Below the pieces are notes generated by a model. The model was not told the origin of the DNA and searched no databases. It worked only from the letters and a program-made list of their open reading frames with translations. From assembly GCF_035818475.1 (NCBI RefSeq), contig NZ_JAYMGV010000002.1, positions 1 to 64,000 of the forward strand: a stretch of 64,000 bases of DNA, read 5' to 3'. Of this stretch, positions 42,754-53,008 are shown in pieces (positions within the stretch are counted from its first letter, which is position 1; each line of letters starts with the position of its first letter). The translations under genes and the position numbers were made by a program. Origin of the DNA: Cognatitamlana sp035818475 (GTDB lineage: Bacteria; Bacteroidota; Bacteroidia; Flavobacteriales; Flavobacteriaceae).

Positions 42754-43581
42754 ATGAAGATTAAAATTTTAGTCATAATAGTATTGGTTTTATTCACAAA
42801 GACTATGTTTTCACAAGATCCTAATTTTCATATTTATTTGTGTTTTGGACAGTCTAATATGGAAGGATCTGCAGCTATAGAAGCCCAGGACAAAACAACA
42901 CACAGTCGTTTCTTGGCCTTACAGGCATTAGATTGCGAGAACCTTCTTAGAAAAAAGAATATATGGTATCCGGCAATCCCGCCTTTGAGTCAATGTTATA
43001 CAGGCTTGTCTCCTGCAGATTATTTTGGAAAAACTATGATAAAGTATTTACCCGATAGCATTAAAGTAGGAGTTATAAATGTTGCTGTTGGTGGAAGTGA
43101 TATTAGGCTTTTTGATAAGGCTATCTATAAGAATTATACGGCAATGTATCCGGCAGAATGGTTTGATAAAAAAATTAGGGACTATGGTGGTAATCCGTAT
43201 AAGCATTTCATTAATTTGGCTAAACAGGCACAAAAGGATGGTGTGATAAAAGGCATTTTATTACATCAGGGAGAAGCAAATCAAGATGATGAAAAGTGGC
43301 CGGAATATGTTAAAACGGTTTACAATAATATACTGGAAGATTTGTCTTTAAAGGCAGAAGAAACACCACTATTGGCAGGAGAGTTAGTTCATAAAGAGCA
43401 AAACGGTGTATTTAGCAGTATGAATTCCATTATCAATATACTTCCGGAAGTAATTCCTACCGCATATGTTATATCATCAAAAGGCTGTGAAGTTAGTGAT
43501 GATAATGTACATTTTAATACAGCAGGAGTAAGAGAGTTAGGAAAGCGTTATGCTGTGAAGATGTTATCACTGAAGGAGTAG
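42754..43581 (+). CDS. Secreted SASA-type carbohydrate acetyl-esterase
   Basis: About 275 residues from ATG 42754, which begins a clear signal peptide ending FSQ; the frame reaches 42718 through a TTG. It is an SGNH-like esterase: GQSNMEG holds the nucleophile Ser, GGSD the oxyanion Gly, HQGEAN a conserved loop, and DNVHFNTAG the catalytic Asp-x-x-His. Family members (CE6/sialate esterase-like) remove acetyl groups from polysaccharides. It implies that the locus 1 glycan is acetylated. Confidence 0.88.
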   Translation: MKIKILVIIVLVLFTKTMFSQDPNFHIYLCFGQSNMEGSAAIEAQDKTTHSRFLALQALDCENLLRKKNIWYPAIPPLSQCYTGLSPADYFGKTMIKYLPDSIKVGVINVAVGGSDIRLFDKAIYKNYTAMYPAEWFDKKIRDYGGNPYKHFINLAKQAQKDGVIKGILLHQGEANQDDEKWPEYVKTVYNNILEDLSLKAEETPLLAGELVHKEQNGVFSSMNSIINILPEVIPTAYVISSKGCEVSDDNVHFNTAGVRELGKRYAVKMLSLKE

Positions 43582-43903
43582 GAGGTAAATTTTTATTCTG
43601 AAAAACTATATACTCAGGCACCATGATGTTTACTCTAAAGCATTGAGGGAAAAACATAGAGAATATATTGGGTGTTATCATGTTTTGCAACACCCATAAA
43701 GAAACTACCTATTTTATATTTAATTCATAGGAAGCATCAGTCCTGTGGGAGCTTCAGAAAGAATGAGTTCAAATTATAAAGTGTTTGAAATCAGTATTTT
43801 CAATAACTTCATAAAACAATAAGTTTTCAACATTATTTAGTCATAAAAGTACTTTTCCCGAAAGTACCTTTACTGTAGTTTATTAATCTTTAACATTGAA
43901 AAT
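43582..43903 (+). other. Intergenic stretch with one hairpin
   Basis: No coding frame is supported here. It contains a 7-bp stem GGGTGTT (43670-43676) with AACACCC (43689-43695) around a 12-base loop, lacking a T run. The rest is A/T-rich and could hold the promoter of the next gene. Confidence 0.4.
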
Positions 43904-44725
43904 ATGTATTATAAAATTACACGATTAAAGTGTCTTGAAACACTTACAAAGAAAATGGTCCTTATTATGGGAGGCTTGTTAATAACAGGAAGTATAGCCT
44001 TTGGGCAAGATACAGTTATTGATTTTGAAACACCTTCAGAATATCAACATTTAGCATGGGAAGGCATAGCAGAAGTTGTTACCAATCCAAATTCCGGAGG
44101 GATCAATACCTCCTCAAATGTTGCGAAATATACAGTACCGGCAGGGAAATCATGGGGAAATGCTTCGGTGGTTATAATTAATAATGCACTAAATTATAAA
44201 GACCTTGATAATATTCAATTTAGTGTGATAGCACCATCAGCTACTTTAATGTATGCAAAACTGGAGCTTGATGGAGTTGGTGGCGTAGCTGAAGCATATG
44301 TTACCCCGGGCTCCGATTCCGGTTGGCAATTGGTGACCTTAAACTTTACTGCCCTTGGAGGAGTGGATGTCAATACGGCTACATATGATAAGTTTACATT
44401 TTTCTTTAATGTTAATGATAATACTGGTGGTGAAGCATGGCATTTTGATAATATTTCAGTACAAAATAAGGTGCTAAGTGTTGAGGATGTTAGTTATGAG
44501 GCAGGACAATTTTATCCAAATCCAGTTAGAGATGTGTTGTTTTTTAAAGGACAAGATCGTTTTAAGGATAGTGTTGAGATGTCAATATATAGTATAACAG
44601 GCCAGCTTTTAAAATCATCAAAAAGTACTTCGGTTGATGTCTCAGATATCAGTAAAGGAGTATATCTGGCTGCAATAGAAAATAAGCTAGGGCAAAAAAC
44701 AATAAGAAAGTTTATTAAAGAATAA
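43904..44725 (+). CDS. Secreted beta-sandwich protein with type IX sorting domain
   Basis: A 273-residue protein: signal peptide ending FGQ near residue 35, a beta-sandwich domain resembling carbohydrate-binding modules (residues about 37-190; VIDFETPSEYQHLAWEG, HFDNISVQ), and a C-terminal T9SS type A sorting domain (about 200-273; FYPNPVRDVLFF, VYLAAIENKLGQKTIRKFIK). The last domain directs secretion and attachment by the type IX system. It may bind the glycan at the surface; no catalytic motif is seen. A strong terminator follows. Confidence 0.85.
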   Translation: MYYKITRLKCLETLTKKMVLIMGGLLITGSIAFGQDTVIDFETPSEYQHLAWEGIAEVVTNPNSGGINTSSNVAKYTVPAGKSWGNASVVIINNALNYKDLDNIQFSVIAPSATLMYAKLELDGVGGVAEAYVTPGSDSGWQLVTLNFTALGGVDVNTATYDKFTFFFNVNDNTGGEAWHFDNISVQNKVLSVEDVSYEAGQFYPNPVRDVLFFKGQDRFKDSVEMSIYSITGQLLKSSKSTSVDVSDISKGVYLAAIENKLGQKTIRKFIKE

Positions 44726-44746
44726 GTTAATAGCAGTGATGTAAAT

Positions 44747-44785
44747 AGCACTGATGCAATAATTTTTTGTATCGGTGCTTTTTTA
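44747..44785 (+). terminator. Rho-independent terminator
   Basis: A stem of 13 pairs, AGCACTGATGCAA with TTGTATCGGTGCT (two G-U pairs), is followed directly by a run of six T. It closes the transcript of the T9SS protein gene and separates it from manA, whose ATG lies 22 bases on. Confidence 0.8.
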
Positions 44786-44806
44786 TATAATTCGTGAGAA
44801 AATAAA

Positions 44807-45784
44807 ATGAAGACCATGAAAGGATATCCAATAAAATTTGAACCCATTTTAAAAGAACGCATTTGGGGTGGAGAGAAGTTAGTCAGTACCTTTAAGAAGT
44901 CATCCGCTAAGACCAATATAGGAGAGAGTTGGGAGATATCAGATGTAGAAGGTGATATATCAGTGGTTTCAAACGGGGCCTTAAAAGGACAATCACTAAG
45001 AGATCTGATCAGCACCTATAAAGGTGAATTTGTAGGGGATAAGGTTTACAAACAATTTGGAGACGCCTTTCCCATATTGATCAAGTTCATTGATGCCAAA
45101 ACCCCTTTATCTATCCAGGTACATCCCAATAATGAGTTGGCAAAATCCAGGCATAACTCCTTTGGGAAGAATGAGATGTGGTATATCATGGATACAGATA
45201 AAGACGCAGAACTCATAGTAGGGTTTAATAAAGCCGTATCCCAAGAGGAATATGTAGAAGCATTGCATAAGGGCAAGCTCTTAGATATTTTAAATACAGA
45301 AAAGATAAAGACAGGAGATACTTTTTATATTCCTACAGGACGGGTACATGCCATAGGAGTAGGGACAGTATTGGCAGAGATCCAGCAAACCTCAGATATT
45401 ACCTACCGGATCTATGATTATGAACGGGTAGACGCCTCAGGCAACCAAAGGGAGTTGCATACGGAACAGGCACTGGAGGCCATAGATTATCAATTATATG
45501 ACAATTACAAAACAGATTATGCAGTAGAAGCAAACCAGTCCTCAAAATTGGTACATTCGCCTTATTTTAAGACAGATATTATTCAATTAAGGGGGGCGTT
45601 AGAGAAAGATTATAGGGCGTTGGATTCGTTTGTGATCTATATGTGTGTAGAAGGCGAATTTGAAATAGTCCACGATAATGAGGTCATGCCAGTCAATACA
45701 GGAGAAACTATTTTGTTACCGGCAACAGTTGAAGCCGTTAAATTACGATCAGAATCTGCCAGAATTCTGGAAGTGTATCTGTAG
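44807..45784 (+). CDS. manA: Mannose-6-phosphate isomerase, class I
   Basis: A 325-residue zinc isomerase converting mannose-6-phosphate to fructose-6-phosphate. Zinc ligands are visible in IQVHPN, in NEMWYIMD (Glu) and in GRVHAIG (His). A second ATG three codons in is also possible. It links the GH130 product to glycolysis, so it belongs functionally to locus 1 although it follows a terminator. The length fits the short bacterial class I type. Confidence 0.92.
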   Translation: MKTMKGYPIKFEPILKERIWGGEKLVSTFKKSSAKTNIGESWEISDVEGDISVVSNGALKGQSLRDLISTYKGEFVGDKVYKQFGDAFPILIKFIDAKTPLSIQVHPNNELAKSRHNSFGKNEMWYIMDTDKDAELIVGFNKAVSQEEYVEALHKGKLLDILNTEKIKTGDTFYIPTGRVHAIGVGTVLAEIQQTSDITYRIYDYERVDASGNQRELHTEQALEAIDYQLYDNYKTDYAVEANQSSKLVHSPYFKTDIIQLRGALEKDYRALDSFVIYMCVEGEFEIVHDNEVMPVNTGETILLPATVEAVKLRSESARILEVYL

Positions 45785-46027
45785 TATGTTTATGGACCAA
45801 TGACGCCGAAAATAGAGCGGATAGTTGATTTGAACCAACGCTTGCCGTATTTTCCGAAAGATCCTGGGCCAGTCCTAGAGAAGCGTCTATAGATCATTTT
45901 AAACATAAGTATAATACTATTGGAAAGACTATTAACAGTAAATAAAGTTTATCAGAAGAAGTATCAATTAGCAACAGGTTAAGTAAACAAGTCTTTGGGC
46001 CTAAGAAAAATTCAGGCTTATATAAAA

Positions 46028-46615
46028 CTAAGTTGAGCGTTTTGTTTTTAGAAAATCTGATTTGGAAAAGAAAAGTGTAAAAACACTTTCGTTCTTAAAT
46101 CCTTTGCGAATTTTTTTAAAAGCGATCCGTATTTGGGACTCAACAGTTTTTATAGAAATATCCAATTGAGTAGCTATTTCCTTATATTTTAAACCTTCCA
46201 CCTTATTAAGCCTAATGATTTCTTGGCATTTAGGAGGAAGGTTACTAATGATTAATTTAAGCTTTTCAATTCGCTTTTCTTGAACCTCATTATCTTCTGC
46301 TATACGATTACGCAAGGAAATCTCCCATAATTCTTCAAGTAGCTTACTCCGTTTCTTTTTGGTCTTTATACTATCAATATATTTGTTGTAAGCAATGGTG
46401 TATAAGTAGTTTTTTGGTGATTTATCAGATGCCAGTTTATCCCTGTTTTCCCAAAAACTAATAAAAGTTTGCTGTACTATATCCTCGGCTTGGAGCTTAT
46501 TAAAGGTATGAGAAGTTATAAAGACTACCAAAAGATTATAATATCTATCAAAAAGACATTTAAAGCCAGATTTATCACCGCTTTTAAGTGCTTTTACAGC
46601 TTCAATATCATTCAT
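46028..46615 (-). CDS. ECF-type RNA polymerase sigma factor
   Basis: A 195-residue sigma factor. Region 2 is seen as FKCLFDRYYNLLVVF to EDIVQQTFISFWENR, and region 4 as LPPKCQEIIRLNKVEGLKYKE with the recognition helix DISIKTVESQI. It is divergent from the FecR anti-sigma gene across 126 bases. The pair is the usual control system for SusC proteins with an STN domain, as found at 48061. Confidence 0.92.
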   Translation of the reverse strand: MNDIEAVKALKSGDKSGFKCLFDRYYNLLVVFITSHTFNKLQAEDIVQQTFISFWENRDKLASDKSPKNYLYTIAYNKYIDSIKTKKKRSKLLEELWEISLRNRIAEDNEVQEKRIEKLKLIISNLPPKCQEIIRLNKVEGLKYKEIATQLDISIKTVESQIRIAFKKIRKGFKNESVFTLFFSKSDFLKTKRST

Positions 46616-46741
46616 GTTTGGTTGTTAGTTAGTCGGAGAATATGTTGTAATGGGAATGTAATATTAAAAAAAATTAATAATTTTTTAAGGGTTTTTTTGA
46701 GTTTTATAGTAAAATAAATATAAAACCTTAAACATTTCACA

Positions 46742-47890
46742 GTGAAAACCCTTATTCATAAGTTTATTGATGGTACCATATCGGCAGAGGAACTGTTAGT
46801 TCTCCATGAAAAACTAAAGGATGAACATCATCAAAATGAACTGAAATCTTTTGTTAGGGATAATTATGATCTTAACTTGGCTTTGATACAAAGTAATATT
46901 GATGATGCCTACAAGAAAGTAACACATGCCATAAAGGATCAACAGCCTTCAAGACCATTAAGAAAACTAGTTCCCAACTGGGTAAAATATGCAGCCGTAG
47001 CTGTAGTCTTTATTGCAGTTGGTTATATCTATCAACAAAATTCACAGTCCTTAAAATCCCAAGTGCCTGTTACAATTGTTCCAGGTGAAGAACCTATTAC
47101 TTTAGAATTGGATAACGGCAAGATCATAACTCTTGACCTGTCACAAAATAAGGTGGTTGCAGACTCCAAAGGCAAAGTTATTGGAAAACAAAATGAAGAT
47201 CAATTGAATTATTCTTCAAAAAGTGATGCTTCAGAGTTAGTTTACAACACCTTGAAAGTACCCTATGGTAAACAGTTTGAATTAGTTCTTTCTGATGGGA
47301 CAAAGGTTTTTTTGAATGCCGGAACAGAACTTAGATACCCGGTTAGCTTTATCAAAGGACAAGATCGCTTGGTTTATTTAGAAAGTGGGGAAGTGTTTAT
47401 GGATGTTACCCAGAATAAGGCACAGCCCTTTATAGTCAATACTGATGGTCTAAATATAGAAGTGCTGGGTACAGAATTTAATGTATCTTCTTATCCGGAA
47501 GATAAAGATATTGCCGTGGTACTTGTTGAAGGATTAGTGGGGCTGACCTCCAAAAAATCTGCAAAAAAAGATATGGTAAAGCTCATTCCCGGACAACTTG
47601 GAGCCGTAAACAGGGCATCGCAGGAGATTGAAGTTGAAAAGGTAAACATCAATATTTATACGGCCTGGATGAGTGGTCATTTGTTTTTTAGAAACGAAAG
47701 CTTTGACAATATACTAACCAAATTGGAGCGCCATTATAATGTGGAGATAGAAAATGAAAATGCCGAATTAGGAAAAATACATTTTGACGCTAGTTTCAAC
47801 AAAATTGAAATTGATAGTGTATTGAGTTTTTTCAATGATTCCTATAAGATTGATTATACTATAGAGAACAATAAGGTATATATTAAATAA
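46742..47890 (+). CDS. FecR-type anti-sigma factor
   Basis: A 382-residue inner-membrane anti-sigma factor. The start is GTG 46742, as the N-terminal sigma-binding motif KFIDGTISAEELLVLHEKL begins just after it and no closer ATG exists. One membrane helix lies at about 78-97, a FecR domain at about 170-265 (GKQFELVLSDGTKVFLNAGT, LESGEVFMDVT) and a DUF4974 domain at the C-terminus. It passes the signal from the SusC STN domain to the sigma factor. Confidence 0.9.
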   Translation: MKTLIHKFIDGTISAEELLVLHEKLKDEHHQNELKSFVRDNYDLNLALIQSNIDDAYKKVTHAIKDQQPSRPLRKLVPNWVKYAAVAVVFIAVGYIYQQNSQSLKSQVPVTIVPGEEPITLELDNGKIITLDLSQNKVVADSKGKVIGKQNEDQLNYSSKSDASELVYNTLKVPYGKQFELVLSDGTKVFLNAGTELRYPVSFIKGQDRLVYLESGEVFMDVTQNKAQPFIVNTDGLNIEVLGTEFNVSSYPEDKDIAVVLVEGLVGLTSKKSAKKDMVKLIPGQLGAVNRASQEIEVEKVNINIYTAWMSGHLFFRNESFDNILTKLERHYNVEIENENAELGKIHFDASFNKIEIDSVLSFFNDSYKIDYTIENNKVYIK

Positions 47891-47976
47891 CAATAACAAA
47901 TTATTATTAACTAACTAAACAAACGTAAAATATGACTAAAACTTAAACTATCTGAATGCTTCCTTTTAATAAAAAA

Positions 47977-48002
47977 CCGGAAAACGCTTCACCATTTTCC
48001 GG
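47977..48002 (+). terminator. Hairpin between fecR and susC
   Basis: CCGGAAAA (47977-47984) pairs perfectly with TTTTCCGG (47995-48002), preceded by six A and followed by CTATT. It resembles a bidirectional terminator or attenuator separating FecR from the SusC transcript. Confidence 0.45.
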
Positions 48003-48060
48003 CTATTAAATAGGATTGACTAATGTATTATTAATCAACCATTAAAAAACAACTAAATGT

Positions 48061-51000
48061 ATGAAAAAAATACGTGATATAAAGAAGGTTTCTTTACCTT
48101 CTTTTGAATTTGACTTAAAGATGAAACTAACGACTTTATTTTTATTTTCGATCTTGTTTGGAATGTATGCCAATGAGAGCTATTCGCAAAAAACAAAAAT
48201 AAGTCTGGATTTTGAAAATGCAACCATTCGAGAGATCATAGATCAAATTGAGTTTTCTACCGATTTTAGATTTATATATGCCACAAGAGACATTGACCTA
48301 AATAGAGAAGTGTCTGTAATAGCATCACAGGAGAAAATCAAGGAAATTCTTTTAAAAATGTTTGATGGAACCAACACAAATTATAAGGTTAGAGGTGTCC
48401 ATGTTATATTAAAGAAAGGAAAAAGACGAAAGAAACCCATTTCAACCCAAAGTGCTGAGGTCGAGCAGGATCCAATTACCATTACAGGAGTTATAACAGA
48501 TACCAATGGTCAACCCTTGGCTGGTGCAAGCATCCTAGAGAAAAATACCTCTAACGGTGCGCAAACAGATTTTGATGGTAACTATACCATTACAGTTGCA
48601 AGTAGTAACTCAGTATTGCACATCTCATATCTTGGCTATAAAACCGCAGAGGTTACCGTAGGGAATAGAACCAATATCAACCAGTCTCTCCAGGAAGATT
48701 CTCTAAACCTAAATGAGATTGTGGTAACCGGATATGGATCAGAACTAAGCAGGGATAAGATTACCGGCGCTATAGCCCAAATTGGTAAGGAGGAGTTTGA
48801 AAGCCAGCCTCTGTTTAAGGTAGATCAAGCTTTACAGGGCAGAATAGCAGGTGTTGCAGTGACACAAAATAGTGGGTCTCCGGGACGTGGCATGCGTATC
48901 AGGGTAAGGGGGGCAAACTCTATTACCTCAGGAAACGATCCCTTATATGTTATAGATGGGCTTATGGGAGTAGATATCAACACGGTAAACGCTGCCGATA
49001 TTGAAACCATTACCGTATTAAAGGATGCCAGCTCCCTGGCCATATACGGAAGCAGGGGGTCTAATGGAGTGGTGATAATAACGACCAAAAGATCTAGAAG
49101 TGATAACCCAGTGGTCACTCTGGAGAGTTTCCTGAGTGTAGAATCGGTTATTAATACTATAGACGTGGTTAGTGGTGATCAATTCAACCAAATAATACTG
49201 GATAGTGGAGGAACGCCAAATGGTTCTTCAAACACGGATTGGCAAGATGCCGTTTACAGAACCGGAATTGTTCAAAATTATAATCTTTCTGTAGGAGGTA
49301 ACTTTAGTAAAGTAAATTATTATGTATCAGGTAATTTGGTAGATCATGAAGGTATGGTGAAAAACAGTAGCTATAAAAGATATGCCATAAGAACCAATTT
49401 AGATGGAGATATATCAGATAAGTTGAGGTTTAATTTAAATCTTTACGCAAGTAGAGAAAAAGGCCATAACAATAACCTTGAGGGAGGTGCCGGAGATGGT
49501 TTTTTCCGTGTATTGGTTAATGTAGACCCAAACCAACCGGTAGATTTTACGGGAGTGACTCCCAATAATACAAGAGCTAATCCGCTGGAGATTTTAAATA
49601 CCAAAGAAGAGAATAGGTTTACCAATAATTTTCAGGGTAATTTAGGATTTGACTGGGAAATAACAGAACCGTTGACCTTGTCTGTATCAGGTGGTACCAC
49701 GGTAGTTGACCGTCAAATGAAACTATGGCTTCCAGCTACAGGTGTAGCTGACGTTTCTACCGCAAGTTCAGGAAGAGGGTTTCAGGAAAATCTTAGTACT
49801 CAATTTGTTACCAAATTAGCTTATGATAAGGATTTTGGAGACCATAGTCTTCTGGCCGAAGGACTTTTTGAAGAACTTAATTTAAATTCAGAGTTTTTCG
49901 TAATAAATTCCTCAGATTTTTTCACCACGGCAGGAGGTATAGACAATTTGGCCATTCCGGCTACTAACTTACCCCGATCTGGAGTAACTCTTGACCGGTT
50001 GATAAGGTCATTCATGTTTAGGGTTAACTATAATTACAAGGAAAAGTATTTTCTAACCGCTACCTTAAGAAGGGATGCATCTAACGTGTTTCCGGTTCAC
50101 AATGCGGCAACCTTCCCTTCTATTGGAGCAGCCTGGAATATTACAAGCGAAGATTTTATGCAAGACCAACAGTTGTTCAATAGTATTAAGCTAAGAGCAG
50201 GATGGGGAGAGACCGGTAATCAAAACATTCCTTCATTCTCTTCATTATCTTCGTTGAATACAGACCTACAAGGTTGGTTAACGGCAGGAACAAATAATGA
50301 TATTGAAGGTCTTTCAGTAGCTGCAGGACCTCCAATAAGATTAGATAACCCGGAATTGAGATGGGAAACTACAACTCAAACCAATGTGGGATTAGATATG
50401 GCCTTATTGAATAATAGATTAGGATTTACCTTTGATTATTATAAAAAGGAAACCACAGACTTGTTGTTGGACAACAACGTACCAAACGTACTGGTAGGAC
50501 CATCTATCCAGCAACAGAATGTTGGAAAAGTGGAAAATAAAGGATTTGAAATAGGTATAACGGCAAACCCTATTTCCAGTGAGGATGGGTTGAATTGGGA
50601 TTTGGCATTTAACCTATCTAGAAATAAAAATGAGGTTACCGAGTTATTTGGAGATACAGATTTCATACTTTTTGGAGAAGGGTTTAGACATACGCTTACC
50701 TCCAGAGTAGAAATAGGGGAACCTCTGGGAACTTTTAACGGGGCTACTTTCTTGGGAGTTGATGAGTCAAACGGAGATCCTATTTATGAAGAAGATGGAA
50801 GTGGAAATGTCGTATTAAGAGCAATAGGTGATCCAAACCCAGACTATACCTTTGGTTTCAATAACACCTTTACGTATAAGAATTTTGATTTAAACATATT
50901 TATTAACGGAAGTCAAGGTAATGAGATTTTGAATTTACAAAAAGCGTTTTCATCAAGAGGTGATGCTTGGTTACCGTATGGAACACATCCCGATTTGGTA

Positions 51001-51366
51001 AATGCATGGACGTCCTCTAATACCAGCAGTAATATTCCGGCTAATAGTTCGGGATCTATCAGAGCCTATGCTTCAAATTTTGTAGAGGATGGATCCTTTA
51101 TAAGAATTAAAAACATAACCTTGGGTTACAATTTAGGAGAATCAATGTTGGAGAGTATTGGACTGGTAAGCGCAAAATTTTATGTGAGTATGCAGAACGT
51201 AGCAACCTTTACAGATTATTCTGGATTAGATCCTGAATTGAGTGGGTTTAGAAGAGGCGGTAATGACTTTGAACCGGCCACCCAGGCTGATAATGCAAAG
51301 GGTGTGGATTGGGGATCATTCCCATTACCAAGAACATTTACAGTAGGCGTTAATTTATCATTTTAA
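48061..51366 (+). CDS. SusC-type TonB-dependent transporter with STN domain (locus 2)
   Basis: An 1101-residue outer membrane importer. After a long basic start and signal peptide ending SYSQ near residue 43 comes an STN domain (about 45-118; ISLDFENATIREIIDQIEF), which talks to the FecR anti-sigma. Then follow a carboxypeptidase-D-like domain (about 138-220), the LNEIVVTGYGSELSRDKITG signature, a plug with VRGANSITSGNDPLYVID, and a barrel ending LSF. SusD follows 15 bases later. Confidence 0.93.
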   Translation: MKKIRDIKKVSLPSFEFDLKMKLTTLFLFSILFGMYANESYSQKTKISLDFENATIREIIDQIEFSTDFRFIYATRDIDLNREVSVIASQEKIKEILLKMFDGTNTNYKVRGVHVILKKGKRRKKPISTQSAEVEQDPITITGVITDTNGQPLAGASILEKNTSNGAQTDFDGNYTITVASSNSVLHISYLGYKTAEVTVGNRTNINQSLQEDSLNLNEIVVTGYGSELSRDKITGAIAQIGKEEFESQPLFKVDQALQGRIAGVAVTQNSGSPGRGMRIRVRGANSITSGNDPLYVIDGLMGVDINTVNAADIETITVLKDASSLAIYGSRGSNGVVIITTKRSRSDNPVVTLESFLSVESVINTIDVVSGDQFNQIILDSGGTPNGSSNTDWQDAVYRTGIVQNYNLSVGGNFSKVNYYVSGNLVDHEGMVKNSSYKRYAIRTNLDGDISDKLRFNLNLYASREKGHNNNLEGGAGDGFFRVLVNVDPNQPVDFTGVTPNNTRANPLEILNTKEENRFTNNFQGNLGFDWEITEPLTLSVSGGTTVVDRQMKLWLPATGVADVSTASSGRGFQENLSTQFVTKLAYDKDFGDHSLLAEGLFEELNLNSEFFVINSSDFFTTAGGIDNLAIPATNLPRSGVTLDRLIRSFMFRVNYNYKEKYFLTATLRRDASNVFPVHNAATFPSIGAAWNITSEDFMQDQQLFNSIKLRAGWGETGNQNIPSFSSLSSLNTDLQGWLTAGTNNDIEGLSVAAGPPIRLDNPELRWETTTQTNVGLDMALLNNRLGFTFDYYKKETTDLLLDNNVPNVLVGPSIQQQNVGKVENKGFEIGITANPISSEDGLNWDLAFNLSRNKNEVTELFGDTDFILFGEGFRHTLTSRVEIGEPLGTFNGATFLGVDESNGDPIYEEDGSGNVVLRAIGDPNPDYTFGFNNTFTYKNFDLNIFINGSQGNEILNLQKAFSSRGDAWLPYGTHPDLVNAWTSSNTSSNIPANSSGSIRAYASNFVEDGSFIRIKNITLGYNLGESMLESIGLVSAKFYVSMQNVATFTDYSGLDPELSGFRRGGNDFEPATQADNAKGVDWGSFPLPRTFTVGVNLSF

Positions 51367-51381
51367 CTAAAAAACAAAGAG

Positions 51382-52905
51382 ATGTTAAAAAAAATAGAAA
51401 ATACTTATTTACGACTCGCAAATATTTCCATCTTAGTTGTTATTTTGATAGCAGTATCTTGCGATAAAATAGAAGAAGACCCTAGGGGGTTAGTTAGTTC
51501 AGAAACCTTCTTTAAAACTACCGCAGATATGGAAGCGGCAGTAAATGGGCTGTACGGAGAAGTTACAGTTTATTTTAGTACAGTGAATGCAAGGCGACCA
51601 GTGTTTGGAGGTGATGATATTACCGCAGGTTTTAGTCCATATACAGATTTTGATGTGTTAAGACCCGTATCAACAGATGGTCAGTTGAACAGCTTTAATT
51701 GGGAGCCATTATTTAGTACCATATACAAATGCAACTGGCTAATAGAAGGTTATGAGAATAATATAGCTAATGTAGAAGCCGGTGATAAGGCGTTTTGGGA
51801 TCAAGCTGTGGCACAGGCGTATTTCTGGAGAGGCTTTAGTTATTTCTTTTTGGTAAGAACTTTTGGAACTGTGCCTTTAATTACAGATAATGAAATTACC
51901 GGAGAGCCCGTAGTATTGAGTACCTTTAAGGAAATTTATGATCAGATTGTTGAAGATTTATCCAAGGCCTCAAATGATTTACCCCACTCATGGTCAGGTG
52001 AAGATGGTGGTAGGATTGATGCATACGGAGCTAAAGGGCTTTTAGCTTTAGCCTATTTAACAGGGGCAGGCTTTCCGCTTGGAGATACCTCGTATCCGGC
52101 TTTGGCCCTGGCAACGGCAAAAGATGTAATTGACAATAGTGGTCATAACTTGCTGGCAAATTATGCTGACCTCTGGCTAGGGGCTGCCTCCGATAATGGG
52201 CTAGAAGGTGTTTTAGAACTACAATTTAGCGATACCAATGGTGATTGGGTAGGAGACCCTTGGACGGGTAACTTTGTAATGGGCTTTGCCAGTACACCAT
52301 CTCAAATGGATGTTTCCGGAGGAAGCTGGGTTGAACAATACTCAGAACTTTCTTTCTTTAATGAATTCCCAGCCGGTCCGCGTAAAGATGCAACCTTTCT
52401 TTTGGAAGCTCCAATAGGAGGCGTTTTAACCCCTTGGACAGATTGGGTAGAAGAGCATCCGCATTATAAAAAGTATGCAAATCCCGATTTAAGGGACGGT
52501 GGAAATGACTTTGATGCCAATTTATACATCATTCGGTTTGCAGAAGTGCTGTTGATTTCTGCAGAAGCACAGGCCATGATTGAAGGTGGAACCACGTCTG
52601 ATGCATTTGCACTAAACGCATTCAATATGGTAAGAAGGAGAGCAGCAGGATTGCCTTTTGATACTCCAGATGCAGGAGATGCGGTTTCTATAAATGTAGA
52701 TGATATAATTGCAGAACGGGCCTGGGAGCTGGCATCAGAATATTCAAGATGGTTTGATATGGTTAGAACACAAACCATAGATGAAACCATTGCCAAAAGA
52801 GACCCGGCAGATAACCCAATTACAGGGCCAACCTTAACTGAATCTAATCCATGGATACCAATTCCGGATGTTGTTGTTCAGTTACATCCCGGTTTGAAGA
52901 AGTAG
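51382..52905 (+). CDS. SusD-type glycan-binding lipoprotein (locus 2)
   Basis: A 507-residue lipoprotein (VSC near residue 27) with the SusD fold: TTADMEAAVNGLYGE, AYFWRGFSYFFLVRTFG, FAEVLLISAEAQAMIEGG and a late AERAWELASEYSRWFDMVR. It pairs with the preceding SusC at the outer membrane. A short inverted repeat follows in the spacer to the next gene. Confidence 0.92.
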   Translation: MLKKIENTYLRLANISILVVILIAVSCDKIEEDPRGLVSSETFFKTTADMEAAVNGLYGEVTVYFSTVNARRPVFGGDDITAGFSPYTDFDVLRPVSTDGQLNSFNWEPLFSTIYKCNWLIEGYENNIANVEAGDKAFWDQAVAQAYFWRGFSYFFLVRTFGTVPLITDNEITGEPVVLSTFKEIYDQIVEDLSKASNDLPHSWSGEDGGRIDAYGAKGLLALAYLTGAGFPLGDTSYPALALATAKDVIDNSGHNLLANYADLWLGAASDNGLEGVLELQFSDTNGDWVGDPWTGNFVMGFASTPSQMDVSGGSWVEQYSELSFFNEFPAGPRKDATFLLEAPIGGVLTPWTDWVEEHPHYKKYANPDLRDGGNDFDANLYIIRFAEVLLISAEAQAMIEGGTTSDAFALNAFNMVRRRAAGLPFDTPDAGDAVSINVDDIIAERAWELASEYSRWFDMVRTQTIDETIAKRDPADNPITGPTLTESNPWIPIPDVVVQLHPGLKK

Positions 52906-52927
52906 TAGTTTTGATTTTAGATATTAG

Positions 52928-52953
52928 AGCCTCGTTGTTTATTCAATGGGGCT
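52928..52953 (+). terminator. Weak hairpin after susD, possible attenuator
   Basis: AGCCTC (52928-52933) pairs with GGGGCT (52948-52953) with one G-U, followed by TTTAAAAA. It is weak, and could reduce readthrough from susCD into the following genes. Confidence 0.3.
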
Positions 52954-53008
52954 TTAAAAACAAATTGGCCCTTGAAAAATAGTAACTACCAATAATACCT
53001 ATGATAAA

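Noticed and set aside
45785..46027. Possible coding remnant between manA and the sigma factor gene
   Set aside because: Short stretches look codon-like, but no frame or family could be supported.
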